In this document: one piece after another, positions 1-8,878 of the stretch | Layout: every line of letters starts with the position of its first letter | Position numbering within the stretch: position 1 is the first letter of the stretch | Source: Paenibacillus ginsengarvi | GTDB taxonomy: Bacteria; Bacillota; Bacilli; Paenibacillales; NBRC-103111 | Direction: 5' to 3' | DNA length: 64,000 nucleotides | NCBI RefSeq assembly: GCF_003626695.1 | Contig: NZ_RBAH01000010.1 | Coordinates: forward strand, 62,001 to 126,000 | Made by a program: the position numbers and the translations under genes | Notes under the pieces: generated by a model | What the model was told of the DNA's origin: nothing | Databases searched by the model: none | What the model saw: the letters and a program-made list of their open reading frames with translations, nothing else

Positions 1-3000
1 CGACAGCCCTTCCGGCTTCTGCGCCGTGTCGACGTAGAGGATCGCTTGCTTGTTCACGGCGATTGTTTTGCTTTCCTTGCCTAAGGAAGCCGTCAATTGC
101 ACAGTCCCGTCATGGCTTGCCGTCTTCCATACGATGGACGGATCGTCCGTCAACGTATAGCCGGACTTCACCCGGTACGCCGTATCCTGTTCGTGCAGGA
201 CGACCGCCGCCGCCGCAAGCTTCGCTGCTTCCACGCCGCCAAATGCGGCGAGATGCGGATAAAACCCTGCGGAGGCTTTCCAGATCGCTCCGTCCAAGCC
301 TTCGTACAGCTTGCTTTGGATAAGAGCGCCCGTTTTCACAGTCTCGGCCTTCCCTGCCACCGATCGGACAAAACGGCCGCTGCCGTCGTTATAAGCGATG
401 TTTTCCGCCAGCATCTGACTGTCCCCGATCGTATTCTTCAAGACGGCCGCCTCCGCAGCCTGACCGGCTACCGCCCCATAGAACGTTCTTCCATACACCT
501 TTAATCCGTTAATCGTGCCTTCCACTTGTCCATAGCTCAGGGCGTTGTCGATATGCCCCGCCGCCGCATAACCGGCTATCCCGCCGGCCCGCGTCAGGCT
601 TTGTCCCATAATGCGGATATTCCCGGCGTTCAGCACGCCGTACAGTGTGCCTTCATTCTCTCCCGTTACACCGCCCGCGCTGACGCTGTCCGCCTCCGCA
701 CGAAGCTCAGCGGTCGAAAAGCTTCTTTCGATAACGGCGGACGGACTGTTCGTGCCGGATAAACCGCCGATCTTCAAAGCGCCCTCGTTCTTGGACTCGA
801 CTGTGCCCGAAGCATAGGACGTCTGAATCCGGCCTACATTGTCGCCGGCTACGCCTCCTACGGCATAACCGCCGCCGGATACGCGTCCCTTGAAACGGGA
901 ATCCTCAACGCTGCCTTCGTTCCTGCCGGCTATTCCACCCGCAACGCCTTCCCGAATCGACAGTTCCCCTTCGACGGAAGCGCGGGCTATTGCCGCCGTC
1001 GTTTTGCCGACTATACCGCCGACAAAACCGGAGCCCTTAATGGCTACGCCGCTTAGCTGCACATTTTCGATAAGATGGCCCGTTTCCGGCACGATGCCCG
1101 CCGCCGTACCTGCCACAGCCTCGACAGCCACGCCCTCAGCCCGGATGTCACGGACAGGACCCGATACGCTGCCCGCAATACCGCCGAGCGAGCTTCCGCC
1201 CTTCACCGCGAGCTTGCCCGCGATTACGTTCGAGACAGCCGCCGCTTCGCCGGTAATGCCCCCGGCAACCTTTGCAGCGGTAACGGAAATGTCGTCCGCC
1301 TTGATATTCGCCAGTTCCTTCGCCGAACCGGCAGCGCCTCCGGCAAAACTTCCCGTCGCCGTAATTCGGGTGCTTCCCTTCAAAATGATGTCCTGGATCA
1401 CCGCCGTCGTCTTGCCGGCTATTCCGCCGACATAAGCAGAACCTTTAACGTCCGCGCCGCTCAGCTCCACATCCTTGATCATAAAGCCAGTTTCGGCCAC
1501 GATACCTGCCGCCGTTCCGTCTGCAGCCTCAACCGTTACATCCGCGGCGCGGATGCCGCTTACCGGCCCCGTCACGCTGCCTGCTACGCCGCCGAGAGAG
1601 CCTTCGCCCTTCACCGTCAGCTTGCCCGCGGTCACGTTCGAGACGGCTGCCGCTTCGCCGGTTATGCCGCCGGCAGCGGTTGCAGCGACAACGGAAACGT
1701 CATCCGCCTTGATATTCGCCAGCTCCTTAGCCGACCCGGCTACACCGCCGGCAAAGCTTCCCGTCGCCGTAATCCGGGTACCTCCGTTCAAAGTGATGTC
1801 CCGGATCGCCGCCGTCGTTATGCCGGCAATGCCGCCGACATATTGGCGGCCGGTTACATCCAGCTGGCCTGCCTTAACGGCGCCGATTGCTCCAGTGCTT
1901 GTCCCGGCAACGCCGCCTATGTAATCGCCGCTTCCCGTCACCTTTCCGCTTACCGTGACGCCGGTGATGACGCCGTCCGCCCCGTTCGTTCCCGCGACGA
2001 TCCCAACGTTTGATCCAGCGCCGATGCGAGCGTCGGCGAACACCGTATTTTGAATCGTGCCCCGATTCGTCCTCACGAAGCCATAGTTATCGAAGCTCTT
2101 GCCGGCATAGCGGAGACCGGCCACCTTCTTCCCTCCGCCGTCCCATACGATCGCAAACTCCTCGAACGGAATCCACAGGGCGCCTGACAACTCCATGTCT
2201 CGTCCCAGCGTCAGCTTCGCAAACGCCGGCTTTACCACCACATTTTTATGGAACTGGCGATAGAAACTTAGATCGGTGTCATTCTGCAGCGCTACCGCAG
2301 CGGCAAGCTGCCGCTCGCTGGAGATGACGAGGTCGCCGGCAGACGCGCCTTCCATCAGGAAGGACAAGTCCGGAGCAAACGTCCAGCCCGAAACGTTCCG
2401 CAGAACAGGCTTGCCGCCGCCGCTCCCTTCCAAGTAAGCCCAAACCGGGCTGCCGGAATCGAAATCCCAGCCGGTCAGCTGGTCCGCAGCGGTGAGATCG
2501 GCCCGGGCGAGGCCTTGTGCGGCCGTACCGTGCCCGATCCCGGTATCTCCTTCGTAGTAGGAGCCGCTGACGCTGCCGTCCCGGAAATTATAGCCGATAA
2601 ACGAGCCGACATAGGAGTTGGAGCCGTTTGCCAGCGAGACGGTGCGTCCTACCGCTGCGTAGGTCTCCGTCAGGCTGCCGTTGTTATACCCGGCAAATCC
2701 TCCCGCATACGCCCGCGTCGCCCCATGTGCGCCGATCGCCTCCACGCTGCTTTGGGCCGCATAAGCCTTCGCAATGACGGCGCCTTGGTCGATCATGCCC
2801 GCGAAGCCTCCGCTTCTCGCGTCAAACGCGGTATTGGAAACCGGCGCCGACGAATAAGCTTCGGAGATCGTATGCCGATCGATGTCCCCGGCAAAGCCGC
2901 CTGCGTACGAGCCCGCCTTCCCGCTTACGGTGACGGAGCCCTTCGCATAAGCCCGCTCCACCGAGCCGCTGCCGGACGTTCCGGCTTCCAGCAGTCCGGC

Positions 3001-6000
3001 GAAACCTCCCGTGTACAGCGTCGCGTAAGGATTATCGCTCGTAACGTTTACGATCGAATCGGAAGAAGTATTCCGGATGGCCGTATCCGCCGATCTGCCT
3101 ACGGCGCCTCCCGCATGAGCAGCCGGCGTGACTCCGCTATTGGCTGCCACGCTGCCGATCCGGACGCTGCCGCCTGCACTCGCCTGCGAATAAACGATCC
3201 TTCCGCCGGTCGAGAGACCCGCGATTCCTCCGGCATTATACATGCTGGAGGAGGAAGCCGTAATGACGGATGCCGATTCGCCGCCGACGATTTCTCCCGT
3301 ATTCCAGCCGGCAATCCCTCCGAGATTGGCCGTTTTTACGCCTGTTGCTTCCACTCCCGCAGAAGCGCTAACGCTGTACAGAGAAGCGGATTTGTTCGCC
3401 CCCACGGCGCCCCCGGCCGATATATCCGCGACATTGCCCGTTCCGGCGATCCGGATGGAGCCGCCTTCCGTCTTGGACAGCGAGATCCCCCTGTATAGAG
3501 GAAGCGCGCTGCCGAAATCGAAAGCCGTATCCGCCGTCGACTCGACAGTCCCCGCTATGCCTCCCGCATAGCTTGTGCCCGATGACACGGACAAGACGAT
3601 GTCCGGCACCGAAACCGCCTTGTAAATAACCGAATCCAGGCTGCTGCCCACGATACCCCCTACGTTCACGCCATCGGCGCTAAGCAGGAGAGAGCCTTTG
3701 AACACGCCGCCACGTATTGCCGCTTTCTCAAGTTTGCCGACGATGCCCCCCGCGTGGCTGCCTGCGCCGGCGGAAATGACCGCTTGCTCGACGGCCATAT
3801 CGGCGATATCCCATGAAGCGGCTTCCTTGCCCGTTTTCGTGCCGATAATGCCTCCCACGAAGCCGTTACCGGTAATGTTTACCGTATTTGCGCCCGCTTC
3901 GTTAAGGGCGGCAAGGCGAATACCGCTCAGCAAATGGTTCGCGCCAGAGCTGCCGATGGCTCCTCCCGTACTGCTGCCGGTTCCTGTACCTTTAACCGTT
4001 CCACCGTTCAAAGTGATGGTCGCATTGGTAAGACTGCCTGAGGAAGCGTAACCGACCGCGCCGCCTACGGCTGCACCGTTAGCAGCGGAGCGAATTTCAC
4101 CCGCCGCCCCCACGGTTACGGACGATTGCCGCACGTCTCCCGCGCTTTCTCCGGCAATGCCGCCCGTATGCATGCCGCCGGCCACATAACCGCCGGCCGG
4201 GACGTTGATTTCCGCATTCGCGATTTGGCCCTTGTTCCACGCGACCAGCGCGCCTACGCGGCCTCCTCCGGTTACCGAAACCGGCTCCAGCTTGACAAAA
4301 CTGAGTACCGCTTTGCTGCCCGTAACGCCGAACAAACCGGCATAATCGGGTTTATCGGCTCTCAGACCGCTGATCAGATAGCTTTTGCCGTTAAAGCTTC
4401 CCTCGAAGGCATTAAGCTCACTGTTTCCGATCGGTGTCCACTGCGCGGACTGAATCCGGATCGGGGCGGTAAGCTCCACAACTCTTCCGGCAAAATCGAA
4501 TCTCGGAAGCCCCGTCACGCTGCCGTTTACGATGGCGGCAAGTCCCGCCAGCTCCGCTTCCGTGCCGATATAAAACTTCGGCTCGTCCTTATGCTGCGTG
4601 TACCAGCTAATATTTACGTTCACCTCGGGCTGGGACGGTCCTCCGCCGCTGCCCGACTCCAGGACGAGCTCGGGATACGGGTACTCCGCAAGCAGCGAAC
4701 CATACGTCCAACGTTTGCTCGGGCTGCTGAAATCCCAGCCGGACAAGACTTTGAAAGCTTCCCGGTCGGCCAAACTGCCGGACAAAATCGGGGATAACCG
4801 GTGGTACAGCTTCAGCTCGTAATAGCTGCCTGCGGCAAAGTCCAGCAAGCCGCTGTTCAGCCCCAGCGCTTCATCCTTCAAATAATAGTTGTTTTCCAGC
4901 AGCTCTTTGTTCGCCGTATCGTACCGGCCGGCAAACGCTCCCGCATATGCGCCGCCGCTTCCGGTGATTTGCCCGGCCGAGTAGCTATCCTTGACGGATC
5001 CGCCGGTTATTCTTCCGAAGAAACCGCCCGCGAACGAATTCGCGCCGCTTGCTGCCACCGGCTTCGCCGCGTAGCTGCTATCTACGCTGCCGCCAACATG
5101 CCAGCCGATCAGACCGCCTGCGTTCGCATAGGCTCCATTGACGGCAACGGCGGAGGACGTGTAGGAACGATCGACGGTACCGCTGTTTTTGCCGATCAAT
5201 CCGCCAACATATCCATATCCGTTCTCGGTACCGCTAATGTCGGCCGATATATCCTTATGCATATAGGAGGCGGCGACGAGCCCGGTATTCTCGCCGACCA
5301 GACCGCCTGCGGCAGTTTGGCTGCCCGCCAGAGATAACCCCGCGTTCGAAAATGAATAGTATACCGTCTTCGTATTCAGGCCGACCAGGCCGCCTACCGT
5401 ATTCTGGCTGCCCCAGGAAGCGACCCGGAAGCCGTCGGAAATACTCGTGCTCGCGATCAAGGAACGATTCTCCCCGACCAGACCGCCCACCTTGGACTCC
5501 GATGAATGAACGGTCAGGCTGCCCAGACTCCGGTTAAGGACAAGCGGGCTTGCCGTCGCTTTCGGATCGCCGTCATCTATGGCCCCGTCCCTTGTGTCGT
5601 TCAGTCCGATAAGACCGCCGAGCACGGAATGGGCGGATGTTGCGTTCGCGGTGATGTGAATGTCCGACATATAGTTGTCGGCAAAAACTGCGGTTGCGGA
5701 GCCTTTGTGGTAACCGGCCAGACCGCCCGCCGTGGACCTTGGAGCATTGTCGGTCATTTTCACGTTTGCGGCGACCAAGCTGCGGATCGGCGTCGTTTCA
5801 TTCCGGCCGACGATCCCTCCCGCCGTCGCTCCGTCCGCAGCCTCAAGAACATGGATTAGCACGTTCTCCAGATTGCTGGCCTGGCCATTTCCTGTGATGG
5901 AGGCGCCTGTCGCCTTCCCCGCTATCCCCCCGACAACGGAATTGCCGCCGCCGAGCACCAGAATCGCGTAATCCCCGTCATAAGCGGCTACGGCAGGGTT

Positions 6001-8778
6001 CACGATCTCCTGTTCCGTATACCCGGCGATGCCGCCCGCTATGGAATCGGCGCCGCTGGCGGTAATCTGCGGCTTATGGACGGCGCTGTTCCGAATATGC
6101 CCGGCTCCCGTCGCTTCCCCGGCGATACCGCCCGCCGCGGAGCCGGTGCCGGTCGCGGTGATCACAGGGCTATCGCTGACGACGGACTCCACGCCGGAGG
6201 CAACGCTCTTGCCAACGATGCCGCCCGCAATATTGCTGGCTCCGGTAGCGGTAATAACCGCATTCGCCACCGCCGCGTCGATACCGTTCCCGGTGAGAGT
6301 CGCGTTTTCCAGCACTCCGACGACGCCTCCGGCGACGGACGACTGCCCTCCGACGGCAAGTTTCACATTCGCGCCGCTCTCGCCGATTACTTTCGGCAAG
6401 CTGATGCCGCCGCTGCTGCGGCCGGCCAGAAGCCCCGCGACGCTGCCTTCGCCTTGGGCCGACACATCGGGGCTCACAATCGTCAGGCCGTCAAGCGCCC
6501 CGGCACTCCACCCTACGATCCCGCCCGCTTCCGCTCGCGCTCCGGTGGAGACGATCTTGATATGGCGAATGTCCGGTACATTCGCAGCCGCAATAGGAGC
6601 GCTGTTCCGGCCGAAGACGCCGCCTACGACGGAGTCGTCGCCGCTCGATTGCAGCGTCAGCTCGCCCGCTTCCGTCAGAGGCATCGTGATAAATACATCG
6701 CTCGAGCGGTTATCTCCAACCGCGCCGCCGAGACTCGTCTTGTCCCCGGTCGAGACTACGCTCACATGCTTCACCACGATCGGCGAAGACCCGCTGCCGA
6801 TGACCGTGCCCGAGACCGTCTCGCCCGCTATGCCTCCGGCTTTCCCGGCAAGCCCGTCCTGTCCATGGGCGCGAACGCTTATATACTCGGGGACGGACGA
6901 CTGGATGCTCCCGGCCGCGTAGCCGGCGATGCCTCCCGCATCTCCCGTCGACTCGATCGTCGCATAGGCTGCAGCCGTATTCCCCGCTTTCGCGCCGGTA
7001 ATCGTGCCAACGCCCATATAACCGACAATGCCGCCCGTATACGTATACTGCCCGCCCGTCACGTCCAGATTCCCGGTAAAGGAGGTGCCGTCTATGACCC
7101 CGCCTTGCCCGTACAATCCGACTAGACCGCCGGTAAAAATGCCCGAGGCCAAGTCCGTATTTTGCGCGGCTGCTCCGCTTACGTGAATCGTTTTCGCATA
7201 CTGCTCGCCCGTAAGACCGGCCCCGGCCGCCGACAGCTTGCCGATGTACCCGCCGGTATACAGTGACTTGTCGCCCGTTACCGTAATATCGCCCGCACTC
7301 GAAACGTTAGCCGCCATCTTCGTGTACGCCTGCGCGGCAACGATCCCTCCCGTGTACAGCTCCGCCTTCCCGGTAACGGCAATAGCTCCGCTCGTGGCAT
7401 AAGCGCCCGGCAGCGTGCTGCGGAAGGCGACCTGTCCGCCGGCCGCACCGAAGAAGCCGCCCGTATACACCTGGGATGCGCTGCCGGTAACCGTCACTTT
7501 TCCTTCGTTCTGAAGCCGGAAACCGGAAGCGGCGGTAATATCCCCATCCGCATATCCCGCCACGGAGCCGGTATACACGTTCGCCCCCGTAGCTGCCGCC
7601 CCGATATCCGCCGTATTCGTGAAGCTGCCGTTCAAACTGAGGTTCCCCTTGATTCGTCCCGCAAGTCCCCCGGTATAGACGCGGTCTTTACCCTGATTCT
7701 GGACGGAACCGGTATTCGTATAAGAAAAGCCTAAGGTCAAGTCCTTCTCGAACAAGCCGACCAGCGAGCCCGCATACGCCTCCGACGATTGGCCGGCGTT
7801 CACCTGCACGCTGCCCGCGTTGACCGTCTGGTCGGAGATGGACACCGCAGCCGCGGATGCCACCCGGCCCATGATGCCTCCGCTATAAGCGGCTGTTCCT
7901 TCGGCTTTTACGCCGCCGCTGTTGGAAATAACCGTATGGCTCTCGGCCATGAGCAGATTGGCGTTAACCTCGCCGACGATCCCGCCAGCTGACGCCGTTC
8001 CGGCTGCGGATGCGTTGACGGTTGCCGTATTCGACACCGACTTCAGCGCGAGGCTCCCGTCTATCCCCCCAGCTATGCCTCCGGCGCTCGTCTGATACGT
8101 AACGCCCGTCACGGTTACGTTAGCGCCGTTCGAGGCATTATAAATTTTCCCGCCGGCCAGTCCCGCTATGCCCCCCGCATAAGCCGCGTACGTGTTGCCG
8201 GTCACCGTCATATTCAAGCTTACATTCGAGGCTACATCGTACATATAGCTTTCGCGGCCGCCACTGCTCTTGACGAGCCCGGCCAAACCTCCCGCATACG
8301 CTTCCCCGGACGACGCTACGGTGATACTGCCGGACACGGTGAGTCCCCCCACCGTTGCATTTTCCATGCTGCCGATGAAGCCCGCATGGGTGTATGGGCC
8401 GGTCACGACGATCCCGGATATCGTGTAGGGCCCGCCGCTGCCTGCGATGAGCGTGCCCCGGAACGGCCGGTCCTTCGTGCCGATCGGAACCCAGCCATGA
8501 CCGGCCATACTCAGAGGCCCGCTAACCTCCAAAATTTTCCCCTGGAAATCCGTCGTTCCCTGATTCACCAGCTTGGCGATTCCGGCCAGCTTCTTCGGAG
8601 AATCGATCGTAAACGTAGTATAGTTCGTATAGTTCAAATACCAGTCTTCTTCAAAGTTACCCGTATCCGTCCAATTGCCCGCATCCGCCCGCACATGCAG
8701 CGCGCCCCATATGAGCAGCAGCGGCAGTATGATCAGCAGAACCAGGCTAAAGCTTTTTCTCGAAAAAGCTTTACTCAT
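1..8778 (-). CDS. Giant GLUG-motif repeat surface protein (3' end off the left edge)
   Basis: One uninterrupted minus-strand frame runs from an ATG at 8778 to the left edge, giving 2926 residues with no stop, so the C-terminus is outside the window. The ATG is preceded by GGGAGG at a good distance. The first ~30 residues are basic then hydrophobic (VLLIILPLLLIWGAL), a signal peptide or anchor. The rest is dominated by short glycine-rich repeats of the type YAGGIAGxxxG or YTGGLAGRxxG, which match the GLUG motif of bacterial adhesins. Three modules can be seen, each opened by a region like F-x-G-K/R-x-x-E-L-x-x-P-I-x-x-x-x-W-x-P-I-G: near residues 60-90, 1400-1460 and 2170-2220. Linkers near 1350 and 2110 have the W-D-F...P-x-W-x-Y pattern common between such modules. 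GLUG proteins are surface or secreted and form beta-rich stacks; the ligand is unknown. It is the last visible gene of the giant-protein cluster. Confidence 0.85.
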   Translation of the reverse strand, partial: MSKAFSRKSFSLVLLIILPLLLIWGALHVRADAGNWTDTGNFEEDWYLNYTNYTTFTIDSPKKLAGIAKLVNQGTTDFQGKILEVSGPLSMAGHGWVPIGTKDRPFRGTLIAGSGGPYTISGIVVTGPYTHAGFIGSMENATVGGLTVSGSITVASSGEAYAGGLAGLVKSSGGRESYMYDVASNVSLNMTVTGNTYAAYAGGIAGLAGGKIYNASNGANVTVTGVTYQTSAGGIAGGIDGSLALKSVSNTATVNASAAGTASAGGIVGEVNANLLMAESHTVISNSGGVKAEGTAAYSGGIMGRVASAAAVSISDQTVNAGSVQVNAGQSSEAYAGSLVGLFEKDLTLGFSYTNTGSVQNQGKDRVYTGGLAGRIKGNLSLNGSFTNTADIGAAATGANVYTGSVAGYADGDITAASGFRLQNEGKVTVTGSASQVYTGGFFGAAGGQVAFRSTLPGAYATSGAIAVTGKAELYTGGIVAAQAYTKMAANVSSAGDITVTGDKSLYTGGYIGKLSAAGAGLTGEQYAKTIHVSGAAAQNTDLASGIFTGGLVGLYGQGGVIDGTSFTGNLDVTGGQYTYTGGIVGYMGVGTITGAKAGNTAAAYATIESTGDAGGIAGYAAGSIQSSVPEYISVRAHGQDGLAGKAGGIAGETVSGTVIGSGSSPIVVKHVSVVSTGDKTSLGGAVGDNRSSDVFITMPLTEAGELTLQSSGDDSVVGGVFGRNSAPIAAANVPDIRHIKIVSTGARAEAGGIVGWSAGALDGLTIVSPDVSAQGEGSVAGLLAGRSSGGISLPKVIGESGANVKLAVGGQSSVAGGVVGVLENATLTGNGIDAAVANAVITATGASNIAGGIVGKSVASGVESVVSDSPVITATGTGSAAGGIAGEATGAGHIRNSAVHKPQITASGADSIAGGIAGYTEQEIVNPAVAAYDGDYAILVLGGGNSVVGGIAGKATGASITGNGQASNLENVLIHVLEAADGATAGGIVGRNETTPIRSLVAANVKMTDNAPRSTAGGLAGYHKGSATAVFADNYMSDIHITANATSAHSVLGGLIGLNDTRDGAIDDGDPKATASPLVLNRSLGSLTVHSSESKVGGLVGENRSLIASTSISDGFRVASWGSQNTVGGLVGLNTKTVYYSFSNAGLSLAGSQTAAGGLVGENTGLVAASYMHKDISADISGTENGYGYVGGLIGKNSGTVDRSYTSSAVAVNGAYANAGGLIGWHVGGSVDSSYAAKPVAASGANSFAGGFFGRITGGSVKDSYSAGQITGSGGAYAGAFAGRYDTANKELLENNYYLKDEALGLNSGLLDFAAGSYYELKLYHRLSPILSGSLADREAFKVLSGWDFSSPSKRWTYGSLLAEYPYPELVLESGSGGGPSQPEVNVNISWYTQHKDEPKFYIGTEAELAGLAAIVNGSVTGLPRFDFAGRVVELTAPIRIQSAQWTPIGNSELNAFEGSFNGKSYLISGLRADKPDYAGLFGVTGSKAVLSFVKLEPVSVTGGGRVGALVAWNKGQIANAEINVPAGGYVAGGMHTGGIAGESAGDVRQSSVTVGAAGEIRSAANGAAVGGAVGYASSGSLTNATITLNGGTVKGTGTGSSTGGAIGSSGANHLLSGIRLAALNEAGANTVNITGNGFVGGIIGTKTGKEAASWDIADMAVEQAVISAGAGSHAGGIVGKLEKAAIRGGVFKGSLLLSADGVNVGGIVGSSLDSVIYKAVSVPDIVLSVSSGTSYAGGIAGTVESTADTAFDFGSALPLYRGISLSKTEGGSIRIAGTGNVADISAGGAVGANKSASLYSVSASAGVEATGVKTANLGGIAGWNTGEIVGGESASVITASSSSMYNAGGIAGLSTGGRIVYSQASAGGSVRIGSVAANSGVTPAAHAGGAVGRSADTAIRNTSSDSIVNVTSDNPYATLYTGGFAGLLEAGTSGSGSVERAYAKGSVTVSGKAGSYAGGFAGDIDRHTISEAYSSAPVSNTAFDARSGGFAGMIDQGAVIAKAYAAQSSVEAIGAHGATRAYAGGFAGYNNGSLTETYAAVGRTVSLANGSNSYVGSFIGYNFRDGSVSGSYYEGDTGIGHGTAAQGLARADLTAADQLTGWDFDSGSPVWAYLEGSGGGKPVLRNVSGWTFAPDLSFLMEGASAGDLVISSERQLAAAVALQNDTDLSFYRQFHKNVVVKPAFAKLTLGRDMELSGALWIPFEEFAIVWDGGGKKVAGLRYAGKSFDNYGFVRTNRGTIQNTVFADARIGAGSNVGIVAGTNGADGVITGVTVSGKVTGSGDYIGGVAGTSTGAIGAVKAGQLDVTGRQYVGGIAGITTAAIRDITLNGGTRITATGSFAGGVAGSAKELANIKADDVSVVAATAAGGITGEAAAVSNVTAGKLTVKGEGSLGGVAGSVTGPVSGIRAADVTVEAADGTAAGIVAETGFMIKDVELSGADVKGSAYVGGIAGKTTAVIQDIILKGSTRITATGSFAGGAAGSAKELANIKADDISVTAAKVAGGITGEAAAVSNVIAGKLAVKGGSSLGGIAGSVSGPVRDIRAEGVAVEAVAGTAAGIVPETGHLIENVQLSGVAIKGSGFVGGIVGKTTAAIARASVEGELSIREGVAGGIAGRNEGSVEDSRFKGRVSGGGYAVGGVAGDNVGRIQTSYASGTVESKNEGALKIGGLSGTNSPSAVIERSFSTAELRAEADSVSAGGVTGENEGTLYGVLNAGNIRIMGQSLTRAGGIAGYAAAGHIDNALSYGQVEGTINGLKVYGRTFYGAVAGQAAEAAVLKNTIGDSQMLAENIAYNDGSGRFVRSVAGKAETVKTGALIQSKLYEGLDGAIWKASAGFYPHLAAFGGVEAAKLAAAAVVLHEQDTAYRVKSGYTLTDDPSIVWKTASHDGTVQLTASLGKESKTIAVNKQAILYVDTAQKPEGLS
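1021..1836 (-). repeat. Two tandem 408-bp units inside the GLUG gene
   Basis: The blocks 1021-1428 and 1429-1836 align in register with a 408-bp period (136 codons) and high identity by eye. For example the 14-mer ttgatattcgccag occurs at 1301 and again at 1709, and both blocks start with gacat/gacaa. The period is a multiple of three, so the reading frame is kept. It is a recent in-frame duplication encoding several GLUG repeats. Confidence 0.85.
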
Positions 8779-8831
8779 GAAATGTCCTCCCTTGCTTCTC
8801 CATTCTCCATTCTCCATCCTCCATTCCATAA

Positions 8832-8862
8832 CCAGCCCGAAACCGGATCGGCTTCGGGCTGG
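8832..8862 (-). other. Stem-loop between the SLH-protein and GLUG genes
   Basis: The arms ccagcccgaa (8832-8841) and ttcgggctgg (8853-8862) pair perfectly over 10 bp around an 11-nt loop. There is no T-run on the downstream (minus) side, so it is not a classical terminator. It may stabilise or partly stop the mRNA between the two giant genes. Between it and the GLUG start lies a purine-rich tract made of repeated GGAGAAT/GGAGGAT units. Confidence 0.6.
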
Positions 8863-8878
8863 ATGATGGAACCTCGCT

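Noticed and set aside
1075..2013. Several plus-strand open frames across 1-8.8 kb
   Set aside because: They lie opposite the GLUG gene, whose frame is unbroken and has a signal peptide and family repeats. They show only reversed repeat codons.
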